A stretch of DNA of 64,000 nt, taken from contig CADAQM010000001.1 in assembly GCA_902790135.1 (NCBI GenBank), positions 1 through 64,000 of the forward strand. The letters run 5' to 3'. Source of the DNA: an uncultured Coriobacteriaceae bacterium (lineage in GTDB: Bacteria > Actinomycetota > Coriobacteriia > Coriobacteriales > Atopobiaceae). Positions 1-8,868 of this stretch are shown here, one piece after another. The notes under the pieces were generated by a model. It made no database searches. It saw only the letters and a program-made list of their open reading frames with translations, and was not told where the DNA came from. Both the position numbers and the translations under genes were made by a program. Each line of letters opens with the position of its first letter. Position 1 is the stretch's first letter.

Positions 1-64
1 CGTCAATGACGTCGCCCTTGGCAACCTTATACTGCTTGCCACCAGTAGAAACGATTGCGTACAT
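1..64 (-). CDS. rplU: 50S ribosomal protein L21 (partial, 3' end outside the window)
   Basis: Only the first 21 codons are present. They read MYAIVSTGGKQYKVAKGDVI, the hallmark N-terminus of L21, a 23S rRNA-binding protein of the large subunit. The ATG ending at 64 is preceded by AAGGG at suitable spacing; an in-frame ATG 15 nt upstream has no ribosome binding site. rpmA and obgE usually follow, beyond the window. A promoter of its own lies at 105-133, so the gene is separated from the rod-shape operon upstream. Confidence 0.95.
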   Translation of the reverse strand, partial: MYAIVSTGGKQYKVAKGDVID

Positions 65-104
65 GTCCAAACCCTTCATTGCTGATGTTAGTGCAACAGA
101 ATTT

Positions 105-133
105 ATATTACTCGTAGCCATTCGCCCGGTCAA
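105..133 (-). promoter_or_regulatory. sigma-A-type promoter of rplU
   Basis: On the minus strand TTGACC (133-128) is followed after 17 nt by TAATAT (110-105), a close match to the housekeeping -35/-10 consensus. Initiation would fall near position 98 and give a leader of about 34 nt before the L21 start. Confidence 0.7.
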
Positions 134-156
134 TGACAAAACAGCATGTCCGGAGC

Positions 157-215
157 AAAAAACTGCCTAGGAGAGGATACCGTCAACCACAAGATATGGG
201 AGTTACATCTCCTAG
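157..215 (-). terminator. rho-independent terminator of the mre-to-DUF2344 operon
   Basis: On the minus strand CTAGGAGA (215-208) pairs with TCTCCTAG (174-167) across a 33-nt loop, followed by GCAG and six T (162-157). It lies 45 nt after the DUF2344 stop and before the rplU promoter. The long loop makes it an imperfect terminator. Confidence 0.55.
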
Positions 216-259
216 CTCCACAAGACAATCAGAAACGCGGGACGCCTGGTGACGGCCGC

Positions 260-1018
260 TCAGACACGCAGGTCAAAGGCCATAGGGTCGATGAGCGTCC
301 CATCCTCGTCCTCGTGCCACTGGCCCACGCGCTCCACCCTGAGGGAGTCAAGCAGGCAGCCCTCGAGCTCCTCACGCTTGAACGCGGCCTCCAGCAGCAC
401 CGCGGGACGCAAGGCGCCGAGGTTGGATGAGCGGGTCTCCAGGCGCAGGTCAATGGTGGAGAAAGGGCCCTCTGCCACGCCATCCGCAGCGTCCCATGAC
501 ACGAGCGTCGTATCCAAGCCAATCGTGCGCGGCTTGTCCCCGCGCATGAAGTCGATCGATCCCACCTCGCGGAGGGCGTCAAGGACCGCATCGAGCCGTG
601 AGGCAGTGAAGCCCTCGCCGGTACCGAGCAGGCGCACCTGCCAGCGAGAGCGCGTGAGCCATGCCTCAAGGGCTGGCATGCGCGACTGCACGTAAGCGGC
701 ATCGACGGGAGCCATGGCCGAGGGGCTGGCCTCGGCAAAGCGCCTCAAGGCCTCATCTGCATCGATGCGCTCCGTCAGGTAGATGTCCACGTACTCCGCA
801 CGCGAGGCGGCTCCCACCGGCAGTGCCTGGGAGAACTGGATGCGCATGCGCTGGGCGAAGCCGTTGCCCACCGAGAAGGGCAGCTGAGCCCTGCGTATCG
901 ATCGTCCGATGGTGTTGATCACTTCGAGGTGGCCCAGGTAGGCAAGGCGCCCGTCCTTGCGAAACATCACCCTCAGGCGATTGAGGTCAGGACGTCCGAT
1001 TGGGGGCTTACCCGACAT
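260..1018 (-). CDS. TIGR03936-like DUF2344 protein, partner of the adjacent radical SAM protein
   Basis: A 252-residue protein of the DUF2344 family, which is encoded beside, or fused to, TIGR03960-type radical SAM proteins and commonly sits near rplU. The N-terminal stretch RLRVMFRKDGRLAYLGHLE is typical. Its biochemical role is not established. The start at 1018 is chosen because AGGTGAT precedes it and it overlaps the upstream stop by 11 bp, which implies translational coupling; the frame stays open to 1069 but that extension lacks a ribosome binding site. The partner is separate here, although the two are fused in some other genomes. Confidence 0.85.
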   Translation of the reverse strand: MSGKPPIGRPDLNRLRVMFRKDGRLAYLGHLEVINTIGRSIRRAQLPFSVGNGFAQRMRIQFSQALPVGAASRAEYVDIYLTERIDADEALRRFAEASPSAMAPVDAAYVQSRMPALEAWLTRSRWQVRLLGTGEGFTASRLDAVLDALREVGSIDFMRGDKPRTIGLDTTLVSWDAADGVAEGPFSTIDLRLETRSSNLGALRPAVLLEAAFKREELEGCLLDSLRVERVGQWHEDEDGTLIDPMAFDLRV

Positions 1019-2897
1019 GGCGATCACCTGCAATCTGGTTGTCCACGCCCAAGGTCGGGCACACGCCACAACCGGTGCAGCTCGTCATGGTGCAGTCAGG
1101 GGTCGTGACGCCCGCCACGGCACGTCGCCACTCTCGCTTGAGGAAGCCCTTTGACACGCCGGGGGACGTGTGGTCCCACGGCAGATGGGCATCCAGGTCA
1201 AAGGCCTCCGTCGCAACCTCCTCGAGGTCATAGCCCGCGGCTTTTCCCGCCTCGGTCCAAGACTCGTAGTCAAACTCACTCGACCAGGCATCGAAGCGGC
1301 AGCCACGCTGCCATGCACCGAGCACGACCTCGAAGCCCGCACGACCCATCTTGGAGAGCGCCCCCTCTATCACCGAAACGTCGGAATCGTGATAGGAGAT
1401 ATGGATGTCACGGTCCTTGTTTGAAGTCAGAAGGAGCTGCTGGCGACGACGCACCTCATCACGCTCAAGCTGGCCGACCCACTGGAAGGGCGTATAGCAC
1501 TTGGGGACGAACACCGCAACGGAAATGGTCACACTCACGCCGTTCTTGCCCTTGCGCGAGCGACCACAGATCTCGCGACCGATCTCGAGCACGCGTCGAG
1601 CCGTGTCGGTGATGGCCACGATGTCCTCGTCGGTCTCGGTAGGGAGGCCCATCATGTAATACAGCTTCATGCGGCGCCAGCCATGCTCGAAGGCGTTTCG
1701 CGCGGCACGATAGAGGTCATCCTCGGTCACGTTCTTGTTGATGACGTCACGAAGGCGCTGTGTACCCGCCTCCGGTGCAAAGGTGAGGCCTCCCCTCCTC
1801 GCTCCTGAGACCGCAGATGCCATGTCGACGCCAAAGGAGTCGAGGCGCTGCGAGGGGATGGACACGCGCACGCCGCTCTCCCGCGCCTTCTTGTTGAGGG
1901 CGGTCAGGATCTCGGCGCACTGTGAATGGTCGGTGGTCGAGAGGGACGATAGCGAGCACTCGTCATAGCCCGTCATCGCAAGGCCCTCCCCCACAGCCTC
2001 GATGACCTGCTGGGCGGGACGCTCGCGGACGGGGCGATAGGTCATACCAGCCTGGCAGAAGCGACAGCCACGCGCGCAGCCACGAAGCACCTCGATGGCA
2101 AAGCGATCCTGCACGATGCCCATGTAGGGAACCATACGCTGCGCCACCGGCTCGGTGTCAGCCAGGCTGGGGATGCAACGCTTGTAGACGATCTCTGGCG
2201 CTCCAGTGCCCTCGCGCGGTACCGCATAGCCCCAGCGCGTGGACTCGTCATCAATGACGATGTCATAGAGCGACGGAACATAGATGCTCTCGATCCGCGA
2301 CAGCCTCAGCAGGATCTCCTCACGGCTAGCTCCCTCGTCACGTGCGTCACGGACGCAGCGTGCGACGTCGACGATCTCCTCCTCGCCGTCACCGAGCAGG
2401 ACGGCATCGAACATGGGCACGAGTGGCTCGCAATTCCAGGCGGAGGGACCACCGGCGATGATGATGGGGTCGTCCTCGTCGCGGTCCGCGGCGCGCACGG
2501 CAATGCCTGCGAGGTCAAGCGTCTCGATGATGTTGGTCGCCACCATCTCGTGTGCGAGCGTGAATCCCACGATGTCGAAGGAAGCCACCGGAGAGGAGCT
2601 CTCGAGCGACAGCAGGGGCACTCCCCGCTCGCGCATGAGCGCGCTCATGTCGGTCCACGGCAGATAGGCCCGCTCGCAGGAGATGCCTTCGGCGGCATTG
2701 AGCGAGTTGTAGAGGATGGCGATGCCCAAGTTGGGCTGACCAACCTCGTAAGTGTCGGCATAGATCATGCAAACTTGAAAGGGACCGTCCTGCTCCTCGA
2801 CGGCACCCCACTCGTGATCGAGATAGCGTGCCGGGTGCAGCACCTTGCCCAAGAGCGGCTCGAGCTCGTGAAAGCGGTCACGCCGCTCCAACCTCAT
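1008..2897 (-). CDS. TIGR03960-like B12-binding domain/radical SAM protein
   Basis: This 629-residue protein has an N-terminal cobalamin-binding-like region (about 40-200) and a radical SAM core with the CxxxCxxC cluster motif at C274, C278 and C281. A second cysteine cluster near the C-terminus (TSCTGCGVC) may hold another iron-sulfur centre. Members co-occur with DUF2344 proteins, and a role in RNA or ribosome-related modification has been suggested only from gene neighbourhood. The start overlaps the upstream stop by 4 bp (ATGA). The substrate is unknown. Confidence 0.88.
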   Translation of the reverse strand: MRLERRDRFHELEPLLGKVLHPARYLDHEWGAVEEQDGPFQVCMIYADTYEVGQPNLGIAILYNSLNAAEGISCERAYLPWTDMSALMRERGVPLLSLESSSPVASFDIVGFTLAHEMVATNIIETLDLAGIAVRAADRDEDDPIIIAGGPSAWNCEPLVPMFDAVLLGDGEEEIVDVARCVRDARDEGASREEILLRLSRIESIYVPSLYDIVIDDESTRWGYAVPREGTGAPEIVYKRCIPSLADTEPVAQRMVPYMGIVQDRFAIEVLRGCARGCRFCQAGMTYRPVRERPAQQVIEAVGEGLAMTGYDECSLSSLSTTDHSQCAEILTALNKKARESGVRVSIPSQRLDSFGVDMASAVSGARRGGLTFAPEAGTQRLRDVINKNVTEDDLYRAARNAFEHGWRRMKLYYMMGLPTETDEDIVAITDTARRVLEIGREICGRSRKGKNGVSVTISVAVFVPKCYTPFQWVGQLERDEVRRRQQLLLTSNKDRDIHISYHDSDVSVIEGALSKMGRAGFEVVLGAWQRGCRFDAWSSEFDYESWTEAGKAAGYDLEEVATEAFDLDAHLPWDHTSPGVSKGFLKREWRRAVAGVTTPDCTMTSCTGCGVCPTLGVDNQIAGDRHVG

Positions 2898-3865
2898 CGG
2901 GCATCCCCCTGCCCGTAGACGATGTCACCGCTCGGGAGCATGCGCGCCTCGGTCTTTGATGAGCCTTTGCCCGCGTGAGAGATGACGGCAGAGGCGAGAC
3001 GATACGCCATGCCATGCTCGGGCTCCCCGCCCTCTGCGATGCGCTCCTTCTTGTCGAAGCGGCGCTGGAGCGACATGCCCGTGGCTTGCGTCCCGAGGTA
3101 GCTGACTCCGGCCTGAAGCATGAATCCCACGATGGGAACCTTGCCGAGCGTCTTGTTGGAGAGCATGCGCGAGCCGAACCCCGCGCCGATGGCAGAGAGG
3201 ACCTCGGGGATACGACCAAACGCCAACGGCTGGCCGTTGACCGCAGCTATCGCAAGGGCGAGACGAGCCTGGGAGGCCGTCATCGAAGGCGCCTTTGAGC
3301 CAGGCCCCAGCTTTGCCGTCTTGACGGCGGTGTCCATCGCATACTCGTTGATGAGCGAGCGAACCTTGGCGCGGCGACAGAAGGGGAAGTTTGCCGCCAT
3401 GGCAATACCCTTGTCGGTGGCAGAGATGATCCACTCCGCGAGGCGGTCAGTGAGCACCTCGGGATTGGTGGCAGATATGACGCTCACCCTATGTGCGGCC
3501 GTAGCACCCAGGGGAAGCTTTGGCGCATCGAGGGCAGACTCGCAGACCAGGGCCACGGGCACTCCCGCGGCGGCCAACTCGCAGACTCCGGCGGAGATCA
3601 CATGGGCATTGCGCCCGAGCACGGCGACGCACACGTCGGGGACCGTAGGCGCCAACAGGTCGGTATCGGAACCCGCAGCCACCACGCGCACCTCTGAGCT
3701 CGGGAGGCGCGGGTCAAGGGCGTCACGAACTGGAATGGCCAGCGAGCGCGGGGCGGTGACGTCAACGAGCGCGACGACGCAGACATAGTCGCAGCGACGT
3801 TCCTCCATCTCGCGCCCAGAGAGCACCAGATCGGTCGTCTCGTTGATGATTGAAGAACCAGCCAT
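2894..3865 (-). CDS. DUF697-family protein, probable membrane-associated GTPase-linked type
   Basis: A 323-residue protein. The first ~160 residues resemble a degenerate nucleotide-binding domain (hydrophobic strands, but no clear P-loop). The C-terminal half matches DUF697, a YcjF-like hydrophobic domain, with ASQARLALAIAAVNG, a GAGFGSRM stretch and a glycine-rich helix (GFMLQAGVSYLGTQATG). The ATG at 3865 is preceded by AAAGGAGGTG; a GTG 9 nt upstream is too close to that site. It sits between rodA and the radical SAM pair, apparently in the same transcript. Function unknown. Confidence 0.7.
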   Translation of the reverse strand: MAGSSIINETTDLVLSGREMEERRCDYVCVVALVDVTAPRSLAIPVRDALDPRLPSSEVRVVAAGSDTDLLAPTVPDVCVAVLGRNAHVISAGVCELAAAGVPVALVCESALDAPKLPLGATAAHRVSVISATNPEVLTDRLAEWIISATDKGIAMAANFPFCRRAKVRSLINEYAMDTAVKTAKLGPGSKAPSMTASQARLALAIAAVNGQPLAFGRIPEVLSAIGAGFGSRMLSNKTLGKVPIVGFMLQAGVSYLGTQATGMSLQRRFDKKERIAEGGEPEHGMAYRLASAVISHAGKGSSKTEARMLPSGDIVYGQGDAR

Positions 3866-3937
3866 GAAGCTCACACCTCCTTTGTTGCTCGCATCATTCT
3901 ACGGCATACGTCGCACGTCGCAACGCGACGTCCCTCA

Positions 3938-5155
3938 TTACGCCGCCTTGGGACGATGCCGCCAGATGGACTGCACCATTCCCACAGACATGAGCTGGGC
4001 AACCATCGATGACGAACCAAAGCTGATGAAGGGCAGTGGGATGCCCGTGATGGGCATGAGGCCGATGCACATGCCGACGTTCTGCAGCAGCTGGAACGAC
4101 CACATGGTTGTAATGCCCACCAGAATCAGCTTTGCGAAGGGCGAGTCGACGCGTTGCGCCAGCGAGATGGTGCTGAAGAGCATCCAGCCAAAAAGACCCA
4201 GGAGCACGGTCGATCCCAAGAAGCCAAATTCCTCCGCCATCAGGGCAAAGACGAAGTCGGTGTGCGCTTCGGGCAAAAAGCCGGAACCGGACTGCGTCGC
4301 ATTGCCGATGCCCTTGCCGAGAAGGCCGCCAGAGCCAACGGCGATCTTTGCCTGCGTGAGATTGTAGCCATCGCCCGTCGGGTCGACGGAGGGGTCGACG
4401 AACACGATCAGACGATTGAGCTGGTACTGCTTGAGCACGTGGGGCAGGCCCGGTGTCATGGAAGTCACCACTACGAGCGTGGCGCCCAAGACCACGATGC
4501 CTATGGTCACCAGCACCCAGCTGCGCGGAGCACCGGCGCAGATGATGATCGATGCACCGGCGACCAGCACGATCAGGCCCGTGCCCAGGTCGGGCTGGGT
4601 GAGAATCAGCAGGAAGGGAATGGTGAGGATGCCACAGAGCTTGAAGTAGTCGCGCAAGGTCTCAATGCGTCCATTGTACTGGGCACCCAGCGAGGCCATC
4701 AGCAGGATGGTCACGAGCTTTGCCGGCTCGGACGGCTGGAACCTGAATCCTATGAGCGGTATGCGCACCCAGCCCGTCATGCCCATCGCCGAGTAGCCGA
4801 GGCCAGGTATGCGAGGCATGATCATCAGGACGGCATCAAACACGAGGAGCGCCGTCGACAGATTGGCGAGCGTCCTGTAGTCATAGCGCCAGACGAAGAA
4901 GGCGACGAACAGGCCGAGGAAGATGCCAACGAGGTGGCGCACGAACGAGGCCTCGGGGATGGTGAGCGAGGCCGACCAGATGATAAGGGTGCCAAACACA
5001 ATGAGCAGCAGCGTCGGTGCGATCTGCGGGAGAAAGACCACCTGCGAGATGCCGACGTTGGTCATGCGGGCGCCCTTCGCGCTTCCCGCCCCACGAGAGA
5101 AGGTGGTATGCGCCTTCTCGCCAATGCCTTCCGATGTCGAACCACGTGAGAGCAT
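3938..5155 (-). CDS. rodA: rod shape-determining protein RodA (SEDS peptidoglycan glycosyltransferase)
   Basis: RodA polymerises lipid II into glycan strands for side-wall elongation, together with PBP2. The protein has about ten membrane segments and the SEDS signatures: the WVRIPLIGFRFQPSEPAKL loop, ILTQPDLGTGL, and near the C-terminus MPITGIPLPFISFGSSSM. A cytoplasmic N-terminal extension of about 35 residues precedes the first membrane segment. The ATG at 5155 lies 11 nt after AGGAGG; a GTG at 5167 is too close to that site. It directly follows mrdA, its functional partner. Confidence 0.95.
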   Translation of the reverse strand: MLSRGSTSEGIGEKAHTTFSRGAGSAKGARMTNVGISQVVFLPQIAPTLLLIVFGTLIIWSASLTIPEASFVRHLVGIFLGLFVAFFVWRYDYRTLANLSTALLVFDAVLMIMPRIPGLGYSAMGMTGWVRIPLIGFRFQPSEPAKLVTILLMASLGAQYNGRIETLRDYFKLCGILTIPFLLILTQPDLGTGLIVLVAGASIIICAGAPRSWVLVTIGIVVLGATLVVVTSMTPGLPHVLKQYQLNRLIVFVDPSVDPTGDGYNLTQAKIAVGSGGLLGKGIGNATQSGSGFLPEAHTDFVFALMAEEFGFLGSTVLLGLFGWMLFSTISLAQRVDSPFAKLILVGITTMWSFQLLQNVGMCIGLMPITGIPLPFISFGSSSMVAQLMSVGMVQSIWRHRPKAA

Positions 5156-5170
5156 GCTCTCTACCACCTC

Positions 5171-7201
5171 CTACCTTACGCCTGACGTATCGACCGCTTC
5201 GGACGTGTCAGGCTCGTCGTAAATGGCTCCCATGATGTCGCGAACCACATACATCGCGCACTCGCTACCGTATCCGCCGCGCTCCACACAGGAAGCCACC
5301 ACGTAGCGTGGGTTGTCTGCTGGTACGTAGGCGACAAACCAGCCGGTCGGTTCCTCGCCGGAGCGCTCGGCGGTACCGGTCTTGCCCGCCACCAGCTCCT
5401 TCATGTTGGTGAAGTGCGACGCCTGGGCCTCGGACTCCTCGTAGATGACGCCCTGCAGGCCGTCCTGGACGAGGTCGTAGGAACTGTCCTGCTCCTCGAC
5501 CGTACGGGAAATCTCGCTCTTGTAGTCCATGATCGAACCTGAGCCTGCATGCGAGGAGACGCTGCGCAACAGATGGGGCCTCTGCACCGTTCCCCTCGTC
5601 GCGATACCCGCATAGACGGTCGCCATCTGCAGGGGCGTGACCAAGAGGTCGCCTTGGCCGATGACGAGGTTGGTGGTGTCACCGCCCTGCCAGCTGCGTG
5701 CGTACTCGTCTGCCTGCGTGAAGTAATTCCACTTCCATTCGGCATCGGGCACGCGGCCGACGGACTCGGCAGGAAGGTCGATGCCGCACGCTTCCCCCAG
5801 GCCCCAGCGACGGTAGGTCTCCTGCAGTCCCTCCTTGTTGTCAGAGAGGAAGAAGCCCTTGCCGATCTCGTAGAAGACGGTGTCGCAGGAGTACACGATG
5901 CCCTCACGAAGGTTGACATAGCCATGGCCGCTGTGATTCCAGCAGTATTGGCCGTACTGCTGGCCGAATCCCGTCCAGTAGCCCGTGCAGTCGTAGCCCG
6001 ACTTGCTGCTTGCAATGCCATAGTCGAGCGCTGCAAAGGCAGAAAGGGGCTTGATGGTCGAGGCAGACGGATACTGGCCGGCAATGGCACGGTTCATGAG
6101 GGGGTTGCCCGCCTCCTCGGAGGAGAGCAGCTCCCAGTCGTCGTTGGAGATGCCGCCAACGAAATCGTTGGGCGAGAAGGTGGGATAGCTCGCCATCGCG
6201 ATGACCTCGCCGTTGGTCACATCGATGCAGACGGCACTGCCGCTGTCGCAGGTCGCGTTTCCCTTGCTGCGAATCTTCTTGATGATGGAAGCCAACGACT
6301 CCTCCGCGACCTTCTGCACCTTGCTGTCGATGGTGAGCACGATGTCAGAGCCGGGTTGCGCCTCTATGGAAGTCGCGTAGTCAAGCACGCTGCCGTCCGC
6401 GTCGACATAGACCGTCTGCTCGCCGCGCACGCCCTGAAGCACGCTCTCGTACTGGTACTCGATACCCGCCTGACCGATCGTGTCGCCGGACTCGTAGGCG
6501 ATGCTCCAGTTGGAGGTGTCCTCCTCGGCGGCCTTCAGCTGCTCGACGGTGGGGCTACCGGTATAGCCCAGCACATGCGCGCAGGTGGAGCCCATGGGAT
6601 AGTGGCGCTGCGCGCGCTCCTCGACGTTTACGCCCTCAAAGAGGTACTGGTGCTCGTCGATGTAGGAGACAACGCGCCTCGAGACGTCCACGGCAACCGT
6701 GCGGAGGCTCTGTGCGCCTTCGGTCTGGTCCTGTATCTTGCGACGCACGGCCACCATCGGCATGCCGAGCACGTTGGCGAGATGCTGCACCATGATGTCA
6801 TCATCCGCCACCTCGGAGCTCGCCATGACGACGAGACTGGGGCGGTTGGTCACCAGCTCGACCCCGTTGCGATCGAGGATGCGTCCTCGTGGGGCTACCG
6901 TCGAGATGGTGCGCGTGCGGTTGAGCTCGGCCTGCTCGGTGTACTCGTCGACCGAGACCAACTGCATGGACCACAGCTTGGTGAACAGGACCGCGATAAT
7001 GCCGCCCGAGAAGATGCTGAGACCCGTGAGACGAGTCTTGAAGCCCTTCTCGCTCGAGTTGTCGGCGCCACCAGAGGCTCGCGGAGCCTGGCCGCCGATG
7101 TCAAAGGTAAAGCGCGCCTCGCCCCTGTTGATCAGAACAAGGAGCACGAGCGCCACCAAAACGATGGCGAGAAGCGTTGCTATGACGACAACGGGATTCA
7201 T
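5171..7201 (-). CDS. mrdA: penicillin-binding protein 2 (transpeptidase, MrdA)
   Basis: Class B PBP of 676 residues that cross-links peptidoglycan in the elongasome with RodA. The dimerisation-domain signature RGRILDRNG is at ~106-113. The transpeptidase motifs are S381-T-I-K384, S438-C-D440 (the SxD variant common in PBP2) and K607-T-G609. Two hydrophobic segments occur near the N-terminus (about 4-24 and 60-82), one more than the usual single anchor, so the start or topology deserves care. The ribosome binding site at this ATG is weak. Confidence 0.95.
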   Translation of the reverse strand: MNPVVVIATLLAIVLVALVLLVLINRGEARFTFDIGGQAPRASGGADNSSEKGFKTRLTGLSIFSGGIIAVLFTKLWSMQLVSVDEYTEQAELNRTRTISTVAPRGRILDRNGVELVTNRPSLVVMASSEVADDDIMVQHLANVLGMPMVAVRRKIQDQTEGAQSLRTVAVDVSRRVVSYIDEHQYLFEGVNVEERAQRHYPMGSTCAHVLGYTGSPTVEQLKAAEEDTSNWSIAYESGDTIGQAGIEYQYESVLQGVRGEQTVYVDADGSVLDYATSIEAQPGSDIVLTIDSKVQKVAEESLASIIKKIRSKGNATCDSGSAVCIDVTNGEVIAMASYPTFSPNDFVGGISNDDWELLSSEEAGNPLMNRAIAGQYPSASTIKPLSAFAALDYGIASSKSGYDCTGYWTGFGQQYGQYCWNHSGHGYVNLREGIVYSCDTVFYEIGKGFFLSDNKEGLQETYRRWGLGEACGIDLPAESVGRVPDAEWKWNYFTQADEYARSWQGGDTTNLVIGQGDLLVTPLQMATVYAGIATRGTVQRPHLLRSVSSHAGSGSIMDYKSEISRTVEEQDSSYDLVQDGLQGVIYEESEAQASHFTNMKELVAGKTGTAERSGEEPTGWFVAYVPADNPRYVVASCVERGGYGSECAMYVVRDIMGAIYDEPDTSEAVDTSGVR

Positions 7202-7213
7202 GAGGGTGTCAGC

Positions 7214-7783
7214 CTAGAGGTTGCCGAGGTCGTAACGCGAGCCATGGCTACGCGCAGACTTCGATGGTTTTCCGCCCAGCGTGAGTGCGCTGCCAGTGGC
7301 ATGCGAGATGACGTAGGCGAAGGGCGCAAAGCCCAAGAGCGTGAGGGCAAACGTGGGCAGGGTGCGCAGCAGGACGACATCCATGACACTCGTCGCCTCG
7401 CCCACCAGAAACATCGCGACGTGATAGGCGAGCGACACTATGAAGGCCATCTGCGCAAACTGGCGCATGGACCCGACGAAGTCATCGGCTATGCGGTTTC
7501 TGGCCTCGATACCCACCACATACGATCCGATTGTCAGGAGAAAGGACATGAGACCAATGGGCCCTGTCGTGGAGAGGTCGAAGATGAGCCCTGCCAGAAA
7601 ACCGCAGAACACACCGAACTGACCACCAACAAGGAGCGAGGCCACACCGGCAAACACCAGCCCGAAATTAGCACGACCATTGCCCAGCGCGATGTTGGGC
7701 GCGACAGCCACCTGCAGCACGAGACAGATGGCAGCCAGCGTAAGAAAGTCCCGGCGATTGCGGTTGGAATCCTTTACTTGCAT
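7214..7783 (-). CDS. mreD: rod shape-determining protein MreD
   Basis: A small hydrophobic protein of 189 residues with about five or six membrane segments, including the stretch GQFGVFCGFLAGLIFDLSTTGPIG typical of the MreD ECF-like fold. It links the MreB filament to MreC, PBP2 and RodA. GGAGGTG lies directly upstream of the ATG. It is 11 bp after mreC and 12 bp before mrdA, consistent with one transcript. Confidence 0.9.
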   Translation of the reverse strand: MQVKDSNRNRRDFLTLAAICLVLQVAVAPNIALGNGRANFGLVFAGVASLLVGGQFGVFCGFLAGLIFDLSTTGPIGLMSFLLTIGSYVVGIEARNRIADDFVGSMRQFAQMAFIVSLAYHVAMFLVGEATSVMDVVLLRTLPTFALTLLGFAPFAYVISHATGSALTLGGKPSKSARSHGSRYDLGNL

Positions 7784-7794
7784 GCAGCCACCTC

Positions 7795-8856
7795 CTAGCC
7801 CTCGTCCTGGCTTTGGTCTTCGCTCTCGTCCTCGGTGCCATCTCCCCCGGCAGACTCGTCAGTCTGTTCGGCGCTGCCGTCACCCGAATCATTTGAGTCG
7901 CTAGAGTCATCGCTCTTCGTGCTCTTTGCACCGCTTGAGGCGCTGTCCTGCTTGTCGGCCTGCGCGACCTCCTCAGCCGTCGGCTTCTGGTCCTCGGTGA
8001 GCGAGGTGATGACGAGAACCTCCTCGAAGCTCTCCGTGGAGGACAGGGGCTCTACCTCGATGTCGTAATACAGGGCCCCGGAGGTGCGCTCCACCGATGT
8101 GACCGTTCCGAGTGGCAGCCCCTTGGGGAAGACCCCGCCAAGACCACTCGTCACGACCGTGTCGCCGACCTCAACGTTCTGGTCGGTACGCACGAGGGTC
8201 AGATGCAGCGTACCGTCGACAGAGCCTCGCAACACGCCCTGCGCGCGACTTGACTGAACCATGGCAGACACGGACGAATTCTCGTCGGTCACCAGGCGCA
8301 CGGTCGACGACGCTGCCCCACAGCGGATGATCTGTCCGATGGCGCCGTTGGAGTCGGTAACTGGCATGCCGACGGCAATACCTGCCGCCGTACCCTTGTC
8401 GATGGTCACCGTGGAGCTCCACGAGTCCGTCGAACCCGATATGATGCGGGCACCGGTCGACTGCAGGTTGTAGAGGCTTTGCAGGCCAAGCAGGCTCTCC
8501 AGACGCCTGGCCGTCTGCTCGGACTCCTCCAACTCGGCGTTTCTGGCCACGAGTCGCTCGTTCTCAGCCTTGAGCTCAGAGAGACGCTCCTGGTCTGCCG
8601 TCAGGTTGGCGAAGATGTTGCCGAGGCCTTGGAACGGTGCGGTCACAGCCCCGCCCACCCAGCGGATGGGCGTGGTAATCGTCATCCATGCGCCGCGTGC
8701 AGTCGTGAAGACGCCAGGGCCGTCACCCTCGCGCACGCTCGCGGTAAACATCACGAGCGACAGCACTACGAGCACGATGCATATGCGCAGTCCGCCATCG
8801 GCATCCGTCCGACGAAACCTTGTGGACGGAGGCGTGGCTCCTCCCTTTTGGGGCAT
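7795..8856 (-). CDS. mreC: rod shape-determining protein MreC
   Basis: MreC of 353 residues: a membrane anchor at about 25-43, a coiled coil at about 85-125, then the periplasm-type beta domain (about 130-280) that polymerises and contacts PBP2. Odd is the C-terminal tail of about 65 residues (from ~288), almost entirely Ser, Asp, Glu, Gly and Gln and presumably disordered and highly acidic on the outer face of the membrane. Typical MreC proteins stop after the beta domain. Confidence 0.93.
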   Translation of the reverse strand: MPQKGGATPPSTRFRRTDADGGLRICIVLVVLSLVMFTASVREGDGPGVFTTARGAWMTITTPIRWVGGAVTAPFQGLGNIFANLTADQERLSELKAENERLVARNAELEESEQTARRLESLLGLQSLYNLQSTGARIISGSTDSWSSTVTIDKGTAAGIAVGMPVTDSNGAIGQIIRCGAASSTVRLVTDENSSVSAMVQSSRAQGVLRGSVDGTLHLTLVRTDQNVEVGDTVVTSGLGGVFPKGLPLGTVTSVERTSGALYYDIEVEPLSSTESFEEVLVITSLTEDQKPTAEEVAQADKQDSASSGAKSTKSDDSSDSNDSGDGSAEQTDESAGGDGTEDESEDQSQDEG

Positions 8857-8868
8857 TGTGGTCCCCTG

